45,365 bases of DNA, taken from contig NZ_JAURWM010000070.1 in NCBI RefSeq assembly GCF_030654915.1, forward strand, positions 1-45,365, in the 5' to 3' direction. A program made the translations under genes and the position numbers. The notes beneath the pieces are model-generated. The model was not told where the DNA came from. It saw nothing but the letters and a program-made list of their open reading frames with translations, and ran no database searches. The DNA comes from Phenylobacterium sp. (GTDB taxonomy: Bacteria; Pseudomonadota; Alphaproteobacteria; Caulobacterales; Caulobacteraceae). Below, one piece after another: positions 10,827 through 16,796 of the stretch (position 1 is its first letter; each line of letters begins with the position of its first letter).

Positions 10827-11633
10827 CTAAGGAACCGAGCGCGTCGGGACCTGGATGTCGCAGACGGTGAAATCGGCGCCCTTGGCGGCGCGGACCTCTT
10901 TGACCAGCGCACCGAACGCGGCGCTGTGTTCGTCGAGGATCTCGATCCGGGGCCGTTCGACGGGCGGCAGGTCGGCGGCGAGGCGGACCTTGATCATCCG
11001 GTCAGGATGGGCCGGCGGCTCGCCGACGGTCATGGCGCGGACGACGTCCAGGCCCTGAACCACCGCGCCCCAGACGGTGTAGTCGCGGTCCAACCGGCGG
11101 CTGGCCTCGCGCATGAAGAAGATCTCGGAGTTGGCGGTGGTCTCGGCGGCCTGGCGACCCATGCCCGCGACGCCGGGGCAATAGGCGCCCCAGGCCAGGC
11201 GGCCCGCCTGCGGGTTGCGCTGAAGCTCGATGTCGGACGCCGCGGCGAAGGGCGTGGCGCCGACGAAGCCCGATATCGCGTCGCTGGACCGCGCGACGAC
11301 GGCGGCGTGCCCGGGCTGCTTCATGCGGAAGGTGAATTCCGGCGCGAGGTCGGGGTGACGCGAGACCCCGCCGTCCTTGTTGTCTGGATTGCCGGTCTGG
11401 TCGACGAAGTGATCGACCACGCGGTGGAACAGCAGGCCGTCATAGACGCCCTCGCGCGCCAGCAGCTTGACCCGCTCGACCGCCAGCGGCGCGAAGTCAG
11501 GGCGCATCTCGACGACGATCCGGCCCTTGGTGGTGTCGATGACCAGGGTCTGGGCGGGATCGAGCGCCCGCCACTCGCCCGCATGGGCGGCCGGGGCGAG
11601 CAGGGCGACGGCGAGAGCAAGGGCGCGGATCAT
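10827..11633 (-). CDS. Periplasmic cyclophilin-type peptidylprolyl isomerase
   Basis: A 268-residue exported cyclophilin. From the ATG at 11633 a signal peptide ([18 protein letters not shown]) is followed by the cyclophilin core: [19 protein letters not shown], the active-site stretch [20 protein letters not shown], and later [11 protein letters not shown] and [14 protein letters not shown]. It should catalyse cis-trans isomerisation of prolyl bonds in exported proteins. The C-terminal 60 residues (from [13 protein letters not shown]) go beyond the catalytic domain and resemble no domain I know. Its ATG overlaps the metA stop (ATGA at 11630-11633), so it is translationally coupled to metA, an odd partner functionally. 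No signal in the sequence explains why. Confidence 0.9.
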   Translation of the reverse strand: MIRALALAVALLAPAAHAGEWRALDPAQTLVIDTTKGRIVVEMRPDFAPLAVERVKLLAREGVYDGLLFHRVVDHFVDQTGNPDNKDGGVSRHPDLAPEFTFRMKQPGHAAVVARSSDAISGFVGATPFAAASDIELQRNPQAGRLAWGAYCPGVAGMGRQAAETTANSEIFFMREASRRLDRDYTVWGAVVQGLDVVRAMTVGEPPAHPDRMIKVRLAADLPPVERPRIEILDEHSAAFGALVKEVRAAKGADFTVCDIQVPTRSVP

Positions 11634-12556
11634 GTCCCAGCCTGGCCGATCTTCGACAGGTCGAAGGGCGTCGTCTGGTAGAGCTGGTTGATCCAGTTGC
11701 CGAACAGCAGGTGGGCGTGGCTGCGCCAGCGGTTTTCCGGCGGCCGCGTCGGATCGTTGTCGGGGAAGTAGCTGTGCGGGGGGGCGATCGCCTTTCCGGC
11801 GGCGATGTCGCGGAAATACTCTTCGCTGAGCGAGCCGGAATCGTACTCGATGTGATTGAACATGTGCAGCGAGCGGTGGGCCGGATCGTCCAGCAGGCAC
11901 AGGCCCGCCTCGTCGGATTCCATCAGGATATTCATGCCGCTAGCGGCGGGAATGTCTGCGCGCAGCACCTCGGTCCAGCGTGAGACCGGGATCGAGAAAT
12001 CATCGGAGAAGCCGCGCAGATAGGGCGAGGCCGGCGCGAGATTTCGGTGGCGGTAGACGCCGAACGCCTTCTCCTCCAGCAGGTATTTGGGCATGCCGTG
12101 GAAGTGGTGGACCGCGGCCTGGGCGCCCCAGCAGATGTTGAAACAGCCGTGAACGTTGGTCTGGGTCCAGTCGAAGATCCGGCGCAGTTCGTCCCAGTAG
12201 GTGACCTCTTCGAACGGCATGGTCTCCACCGGGGCGCCGGTGATGATGAAGCCGTCGAACCGCTGGACGCTGATGTCCTCCCAGTCGTGGTAGAATGAGA
12301 TGATGTGGTCGCTGGGGGTGTTGCGCGCCACGTGGTTGGTCATCTTGACCAGGGTCAGCTCCACCTGCAGCGGCGTCGAGCCGAGCAGTCGCGCGATCTG
12401 GGTCTCGGTCCTGATCTTGTTGGGCATCAGATTGAGCAGGCCGATACGCATCGGCCGGATGTCCTGGCGCACGGCGTCGGCTTCACCCAGCACCATGACG
12501 CCTTCGGCGTCGAGCGTGGCGCGGGCGGGGAGGTCGTCTGGAATTTTAATCGGCAT
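11630..12556 (-). CDS. metA: Homoserine O-acyltransferase MetA, predicted acetyl-CoA type
   Basis: A 308-residue MetA-family enzyme, first committed step of methionine synthesis: acylation of homoserine. The catalytic cysteine is Cys142 in [16 protein letters not shown]; other family motifs are [20 protein letters not shown] near the start and [20 protein letters not shown] near the end. The specificity position is Glu111 in [14 protein letters not shown]. In MetA enzymes studied, Gly at this place goes with succinyl-CoA and Glu with acetyl-CoA, so O-acetylhomoserine is the likely product. ATG at 12556 is the only sensible start; the ribosome site (GCGAGA) is weak. The 147-base region upstream can form several hairpins and may hold a leader that controls translation. 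The stop overlaps the cyclophilin start. Confidence 0.95.
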   Translation of the reverse strand: MPIKIPDDLPARATLDAEGVMVLGEADAVRQDIRPMRIGLLNLMPNKIRTETQIARLLGSTPLQVELTLVKMTNHVARNTPSDHIISFYHDWEDISVQRFDGFIITGAPVETMPFEEVTYWDELRRIFDWTQTNVHGCFNICWGAQAAVHHFHGMPKYLLEEKAFGVYRHRNLAPASPYLRGFSDDFSIPVSRWTEVLRADIPAASGMNILMESDEAGLCLLDDPAHRSLHMFNHIEYDSGSLSEEYFRDIAAGKAIAPPHSYFPDNDPTRPPENRWRSHAHLLFGNWINQLYQTTPFDLSKIGQAGT

Positions 12557-12640
12557 CGACTGGTCTCGCTAGGCCGCGCCCCTGGCGGCCGAGGTGATTT
12601 GGCCATCCGTATAGCGCCTGTGGCAGGCGATGCGCTCGGC
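12557..12640 (-). promoter_or_regulatory. Structured leader of metA with competing hairpins
   Basis: Three stems are visible in the untranslated stretch before metA. An outer stem pairs 12588-12593 (GCCGAG on plus) with 12635-12640 (CTCGGC). An inner stem pairs 12615-12620 with 12624-12629 (CGCCTG / CAGGCG). A third hairpin, 12572-12577 with 12585-12590 (GGCCGC / GCGGCC), lies just upstream of the metA ribosome site. The outer stem and the third hairpin share bases 12588-12590, so they exclude each other, as in riboswitches or attenuators. No T-run is present, so control of translation would be more likely than termination. It does not match a riboswitch class I know in the metA direction. 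Confidence 0.35.
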
Positions 12641-12703
12641 TAGATGTGCGGGCGGGGTCATTTGTCATCGGCGGGGCCTCGGGCCTAGGGTGGGCGAGCG
12701 GCG

Positions 12704-13612
12704 ATGGCCCGGAGTTCGACGATGGCGAGGATGATCTCCGGAGCGGCGGTCCAGCGGGCTCGCCGGTTTGTCGAGACAACCGCCCGACCGTTGGACCGGG
12801 CCTATCTCGACTACGTCCTGCCCACGAGCGCAGGCTCGGCGGACCTGGTCATCGCGGAGTTGGCGAGGTTCCAAACTTCGGAAGGCGGCTTTGGACGCGC
12901 GTTGGAGCCGGACATTCGAACGCCAGCGCCCAGCGCCATCGCCACGAGTATTGCTTTTCAGTACATGCGCGGGATTGGCCTAGCGGCGCAGGGCTACCTA
13001 GCCCCCGCCGCGATCAAATACCTGCTTGCGACGCTGGATCGGCGGGCCTGGGTTTGGCCGGCCATTGACGAGCGGGTCGATGAAGGGCGGCACGCCCCGT
13101 GGTGGGCGCCCAATCTGGCGCGGTTTCGGGGCTATGTTCTCAATCCCACGGCCGAACTGCTGGGCTACCTGTACGACCACCGCGCCGACGTGCCGGATGA
13201 GGTTCTGGAGCGGGTGAGCCAGGGCGTGCTGAGCGCCGTCGAGGCCGCGGGGGTGATCGAGAGTCCCTACGAGCTTTGCTGCTGCATGCGGCTTGTCCAG
13301 ACGAACGGGCTGCCAGCCGAAGTGCGAGGGCGCCTCCAGGCGCTGCTTCTTCCGTCGCTGATGGCGGCGGACCCTGACGACGAGCATCTCGACCTCCTGC
13401 GCCTGATCCCGACGCCGGGCTCGTTCGGATACGAGGTGGTCCGCGGCGGCCTTGAGCGCCAGGCGGAGCGATTGATCGCATCGCAGGGCGACGACGGCGG
13501 GTGGCGCCCGAGCTGGGAGCCGTGGGACGCGGAGGCGCACGTCGAATGGAGCGGGGTGATCACCAGCCAGGCGCTCATCAGCCTGTCCGCGCATGGCTAT
13601 GTCGCGGCGTGA
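12704..13612 (+). CDS. Uncharacterised alpha/alpha-toroid (terpene cyclase-like fold) protein
   Basis: A 302-residue protein without signal peptide. I do not recognise a named family. It contains repeats like the QW motifs of squalene-cyclase/prenyltransferase toroids: LARFQTSEGGFGRALEPD at about 53-70 and AERLIASQGDDGGWRP at about 262-277, spaced around a helical core. The catalytic DxDD motif of cyclases is not visible, and the length is half that of squalene-hopene cyclase, so a binding or small-molecule role is as likely as catalysis. ATG at 12704 is taken as start; ATGs at 12722 and 12731 are alternatives. It is divergent from metA across 147 bases. Confidence is high that it is coding and low on function. 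Confidence 0.7.
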   Translation: MARSSTMARMISGAAVQRARRFVETTARPLDRAYLDYVLPTSAGSADLVIAELARFQTSEGGFGRALEPDIRTPAPSAIATSIAFQYMRGIGLAAQGYLAPAAIKYLLATLDRRAWVWPAIDERVDEGRHAPWWAPNLARFRGYVLNPTAELLGYLYDHRADVPDEVLERVSQGVLSAVEAAGVIESPYELCCCMRLVQTNGLPAEVRGRLQALLLPSLMAADPDDEHLDLLRLIPTPGSFGYEVVRGGLERQAERLIASQGDDGGWRPSWEPWDAEAHVEWSGVITSQALISLSAHGYVAA

Positions 13613-13639
13613 GCGCGGCTTACTAAGATGTAATGCAAG

Positions 13640-13673
13640 CTACCTTGTGACGCACACTACCTTGCGGTACGTA
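13640..13673 (+). promoter_or_regulatory. Promoter and candidate PadR operator
   Basis: The 8-base word CTACCTTG occurs twice, at 13640-13647 and 13657-13664, 17 bases apart, so both copies face the same side of the helix less well than a 20-21 base spacing would. The first copy also makes a CAAG-N4-CTTG inverted repeat (13636-13647). A -35-like TTGTGA (13645-13650) and -10-like TACGTA (13668-13673) with a 17-base spacer overlap both copies. PadR genes often repress themselves, so this is a reasonable autoregulatory site, by inference. Confidence 0.4.
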
Positions 13674-13696
13674 CTAGCGAACATTGGAGATGTCTC

Positions 13697-14023
13697 GTGG
13701 TCGAAGCCGTTCAAGTCCAGCTGAAGAAGGGGGTGCTCGAGCTTTGCGTGCTGGCCTTGCTCTCCCAACACGACAGCTACGCCTACGAGATCGCGAGCCG
13801 CCTGGCTGAAGGGATCGATATGGGGGAAGGCACCATCTATCCGCTGATGCGGAGGATGCAGAACGACGGGTTGGTGGACACCTATCTGGTCGAGAGTTCG
13901 GCGGGGCCACCGCGTAAATACTACAAACTGACCGAGGCTGGAGTTGAGAGCTTTTCCGCGCAAAAGGCGGAATGGGCTGCATTTTCCCGCGCGGTCGAAG
14001 CCATTTTGGGAGACGCCGCATGA
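13697..14023 (+). CDS. PadR family transcriptional regulator
   Basis: A 108-residue winged-helix regulator of the short PadR subfamily. The N-terminal part QLKKGVLELCVLALLSQHDSYAYEI, the recognition part MGEGTIYPLMRRMQNDGLV and the wing stretch GPPRKYYKLTEAG are typical. The GTG at 13697 is the start: GGAGA at 13686-13690 lies six bases upstream. The stop overlaps the next ATG (ATGA at 14020-14023). It heads a three-gene operon with DUF1700 and DUF2807 genes; this PadR-HAAS arrangement is common and usually linked to envelope functions. It probably represses its own operon through the repeats at 13640-13664. Confidence 0.93.
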   Translation: MVEAVQVQLKKGVLELCVLALLSQHDSYAYEIASRLAEGIDMGEGTIYPLMRRMQNDGLVDTYLVESSAGPPRKYYKLTEAGVESFSAQKAEWAAFSRAVEAILGDAA

Positions 14024-14586
14024 ACCGCCAAGCGTTCATCGACCGGTTGCGGCTGGGCCTGTCGGGCCTGCCGCCCAAGGCCATCGCCGAGGCCGTCGCC
14101 GACTATGAGACCCACTTCACCGAGGGGCTGGCCGCGGGCCGGACCGAGGAAGAGGTGGCCGACGCCCTGGGCGATCCGGCCCGATTGGCCCGCGAACTGC
14201 GCGCCGAGACCGGCCTGAAGCGGTGGGAGGAAGAGCGCAATCCGACCTCCGCCGCGGGGGCGATCTTCGCCGTGCTCGGGCTCGGCGCCATCGACATCCT
14301 CATCCTGCTGCCGATCCTGATGACCGTGGCCGGGACGCTGTTTGGCCTGATCGTGGCGGCCATCGCCATCTTCGTGGGCGGCGGGGTGGTCTTCGCCGCC
14401 GGTCCGTTCCTCAATCCCCCAGGCGGAGCGGCCGTGGCGCTGCTCGGCGGCATCGGCCTGATGGCGGCCGCGGCGTCGCTGGGCGCCATCCTCACCCTTT
14501 GCGTCATCGGCCTGGTCAATGCCCTGGTCTGGTACGGACGCCTGCACTACCGGCTGTTGAAGCCCGCCATGGAGCCTAAGTCATGA
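14020..14586 (+). CDS. DUF1700 (HAAS domain) membrane protein
   Basis: A 188-residue protein with a cytoplasmic helical HAAS domain followed by four hydrophobic segments. Residues 1-65 carry the family pattern: MNRQAFIDRLRLGLSGLP, then VADYETHFTEGLAAGRTEEE and VADALGDPARLARELRAE. The rest is membrane-embedded (GAIFAVLGLGAIDILILLP, LIVAAIAIFVGGGVVFAAG, AALLGG-type stretch and ILTLCVIGLVNALVWYG). HAAS domains are regularly encoded next to PadR regulators and are thought to act as their signalling or anti-regulator partners; that role here is inferred. It overlaps both neighbours by four bases (ATGA), so the three proteins are made together. Confidence 0.9.
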   Translation: MNRQAFIDRLRLGLSGLPPKAIAEAVADYETHFTEGLAAGRTEEEVADALGDPARLARELRAETGLKRWEEERNPTSAAGAIFAVLGLGAIDILILLPILMTVAGTLFGLIVAAIAIFVGGGVVFAAGPFLNPPGGAAVALLGGIGLMAAAASLGAILTLCVIGLVNALVWYGRLHYRLLKPAMEPKS

Positions 14587-15419
14587 GCAAGGTGGCCAAT
14601 CCGATGATCCGTGTCCTTGTCCTGATCGCCATCACCGGCTTCTTCGTCGCCATCGTGGCGCTGGCCAGCGCCGCCGCCCTGGGTGGACCTGAACTGGCGA
14701 CCCACAAGTGGGGCTGGTATTCCAACTGGGATATCGACGACCGCTTCGATCGGCACGATCATGATCGCGACGACGGCGATCACGATCGGCCGCCGGTCGC
14801 CTCGACGGCGACGCGGGAACTGGCCTGGGACGGTTCGTCCAAGGTTGTGTTCGCCATCCCCGCCAGCATCGAGTTCACCCAGTCGCCCGGACCTGGCCGC
14901 GTCAGCATCACCGGGCCGCGCGACGTCATCGAGCGGGTGACCCTGTCGGGCGGAAAGCTGAGCCTGGACAAGCCCGTAGAGGGCTATGTTCGGCTCCGGG
15001 TCGTGATGAGCGCGCCGGCCGTCACCGAGTTCGACCTGGGCGGCGACGACGAGCTGGAGATATCGAACTACAAGCAGGACAAGCTTTCGATCGTCGCCAG
15101 CGGCTCGTCGGAGGTGACCGTGCGAGGCGAGGCCAAACAGGTCAGCCTCGATCTGTCGGGGTCCAGCGAGGCCGACCTGTCTCAGGTGATCACTGAATCC
15201 GCCACCGCCGACGTCTCCGGCACGAGCGAGGCGTCCATCGCGCCCAGGCTGTCGGCGAAGATCGAGTCGTCCGGCTCCAGCGAGGTCAAGCTGACCACCA
15301 GGCCCGAGCGGCTGGAGACCGACCGCGCCGGCTCAGGCCGGGTGATGTTCGACGACGGCAGCGACGCGGTCGATACGCCCGCGCCAGCGCCGCTGCCTGT
15401 CTCGGCTTCGAAGACCTAG
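14583..15419 (+). CDS. Membrane-anchored DUF2807 (auto-transporter-like beta-helix) protein
   Basis: A 278-residue protein. One N-terminal membrane segment (IRVLVLIAITGFFVAIVALASAAAL) is followed by a linker at about 45-72 that is very rich in Asp, His and Arg (WDIDDRFDRHDHDRDDGDHD), then a DUF2807 domain of repeating short strands: LSGGKLSLDKPVEGYVRLRV, DLGGDDELEIS, ASGSSEVTVRG, LSGSSEADLS, VSGTSEASIA and ESSGSSEVKLT. The repeated GSSE pattern marks a right-handed beta-helix, presumably in the periplasm. The acidic-histidine linker could bind metal, by inference. It ends the PadR operon and overlaps the DUF1700 gene by four bases. Its stop codon overlaps the stop of the convergent esterase gene. 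Confidence 0.87.
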   Translation: MSKVANPMIRVLVLIAITGFFVAIVALASAAALGGPELATHKWGWYSNWDIDDRFDRHDHDRDDGDHDRPPVASTATRELAWDGSSKVVFAIPASIEFTQSPGPGRVSITGPRDVIERVTLSGGKLSLDKPVEGYVRLRVVMSAPAVTEFDLGGDDELEISNYKQDKLSIVASGSSEVTVRGEAKQVSLDLSGSSEADLSQVITESATADVSGTSEASIAPRLSAKIESSGSSEVKLTTRPERLETDRAGSGRVMFDDGSDAVDTPAPAPLPVSASKT

Positions 15420-16060
15420 TTGCGTGTCTTCAGGGCGCGGGCGACGACGGGGGCCAGGCCCTGGGCGATGACGATCACGCCCTGGGCGTTGGGATGGAAG
15501 CCGTCGCTCTGGTTCAGGCGCGCGACCTGGGTGACGCCGGCCAGCAGGTTGGGATAGAGGATCGCGCCGTGCGCCTTGGCCACGGCCGGAAACACAGCCT
15601 GGAATTCGCGGGCATAGGCCTTGCCGATCACCGGCGGCGGGTGCAGCCCGGCCAGCACCACGGCGATCTTCCGCGCCCGCAGTCGGGCGACGATCTTGTC
15701 GAGGTTGGCCTTGGTGCGCTTGGGATCAAGTCCCTGCAGCAGGTCGTTGCCGCCCAGCGCGACGATGCAGACCGTGGTGTCCTTCTGGACGCTGAAATCC
15801 ACCCGCGCCAGACCGCCGGCCGTGGTGTCGCCGGAGACGCCGGCGCCCCGCACCACCGCGTTAGCGCCCAGCTTGCGAAGCTGCGCCTGGAGTTGGACGG
15901 GAAGGGCGGCGTTGCTGGGCAGGCCAAGTCCGGCGGTGATCGAGTCGCCGAGCACGGTGACCACCGGCCGCGTCTGGGCGAGGGCCTGAGCTGGCCATGC
16001 GGCCAAGGCGGCGGCGAGCATGACGCGCCGGGTCGGAAAGCTTCTGGGTGTGTCGTCCAT
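15416..16060 (-). CDS. tesA: Periplasmic SGNH-type arylesterase / thioesterase I
   Basis: A 214-residue SGNH hydrolase resembling E. coli TesA. A signal sequence with a twin arginine (FPTRRVMLAAALAAWPAQALAQ) precedes the GDS block with the nucleophile (VTVLGDSITAGLGLPSN), the Gly block (RGAGVSGDTTAGG), the Asn block (VALGGNDLLQG) and the C-terminal catalytic Asp-His pair (SDGFHPNAQG). It should hydrolyse acyl esters or thioesters in the periplasm. It is divergent from the ybbA-ybbP ABC transporter genes, 55 bases apart, exactly as tesA is in E. coli and many proteobacteria; this supports the call and hints at a shared role in envelope lipid handling. Confidence 0.92.
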   Translation of the reverse strand: MDDTPRSFPTRRVMLAAALAAWPAQALAQTRPVVTVLGDSITAGLGLPSNAALPVQLQAQLRKLGANAVVRGAGVSGDTTAGGLARVDFSVQKDTTVCIVALGGNDLLQGLDPKRTKANLDKIVARLRARKIAVVLAGLHPPPVIGKAYAREFQAVFPAVAKAHGAILYPNLLAGVTQVARLNQSDGFHPNAQGVIVIAQGLAPVVARALKTRN

Positions 16061-16115
16061 TCTGCTGTCCTATCTAGGTCATACCCCGTGAAGCTCAATC
16101 ACCCCTGAGGTCTCC

Positions 16116-16796
16116 TTGTCCGAAGACTATCCGCCGCTCGTCGTGAGAGATGTCTCACTCACCCTCCCGTCAGCGGCCGGTCCCGTGGAAATCCTGCGAG
16201 ACTTGAGCTTTTCCGTGGCGCCGCGCGAGCGCGTGGCGATCACCGGGCCGTCGGGCTCGGGCAAGTCGTCGCTGATCGCCGTGGCCGCCGGGCTGGAGCG
16301 GCCGACCTCCGGGAGCGTCGAGCTCCTGGGCCGGCCGCTGGCGAAGATGGACGAGGACGGCCGCGCGCGGCTGCGGCGTGGTCGGGTGTCGCTGGTCTTC
16401 CAGGCCTTCCACCTGCTGCCCAACATGACGGCCGAGGAGAACGTCGCCGCGCCGCTGGAGATCGCCGGGATCTCGGACGCCGACCGCGTGGCCCGTGAGT
16501 GGCTGGATCGCGTCGGGCTGTCCGGCCGCCTGCGGCACTATCCGCACCAGCTGTCGGGCGGTGAGCAGCAGCGCGTCGCCTTGGCGCGCGCGCTCGCGCC
16601 GCGGCCGGCCTTGCTGTCCGCCGACGAGCCGACCGGCAATCTCGACGCCGTCAACGCGGCCATGGTCGCCGACCTGCTGTTCGGCCTGGTGTCGGAAGAG
16701 GGCGCGGCCATGGTTCTGGTGACCCATGACGCCAGCCTCGCGGCTCGCGCCGACCGGCAGGTGCGGCTGGGCGGCGGCATGGCGTCGCCGGCATGA
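16116..16796 (+). CDS. ybbA: ABC transporter ATP-binding protein, YbbA/LolD-like
   Basis: A 226-residue ATPase of the MacB/LolD/FtsE class. Walker A is GPSGSGKS at 44-51. The Q-loop is VSLVFQAFHLLPNMTAEENV, the signature LSGGEQQRVALARALA, Walker B LLSADEPTGNLD and the H-loop LVTHDASLAARAD. The start is a TTG at 16116: GAGG at 16107-16110 lies five bases upstream, and the resulting N-terminus matches the family. The stop overlaps the permease ATG (ATGA at 16793-16796). Together they form a mechanotransmission-type ABC complex at the inner membrane. Its role in exporting or extracting an envelope substrate is unproven. Confidence 0.94.
   Translation: MSEDYPPLVVRDVSLTLPSAAGPVEILRDLSFSVAPRERVAITGPSGSGKSSLIAVAAGLERPTSGSVELLGRPLAKMDEDGRARLRRGRVSLVFQAFHLLPNMTAEENVAAPLEIAGISDADRVAREWLDRVGLSGRLRHYPHQLSGGEQQRVALARALAPRPALLSADEPTGNLDAVNAAMVADLLFGLVSEEGAAMVLVTHDASLAARADRQVRLGGGMASPA

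Noticed and set aside
12588..12640. GGTGATTTGGCC on the plus strand resembles the start of a SAM-II riboswitch
   Set aside because: It points away from metA, and the conserved 3' part with GCTAAA is missing, so it does not fit SAM-II.
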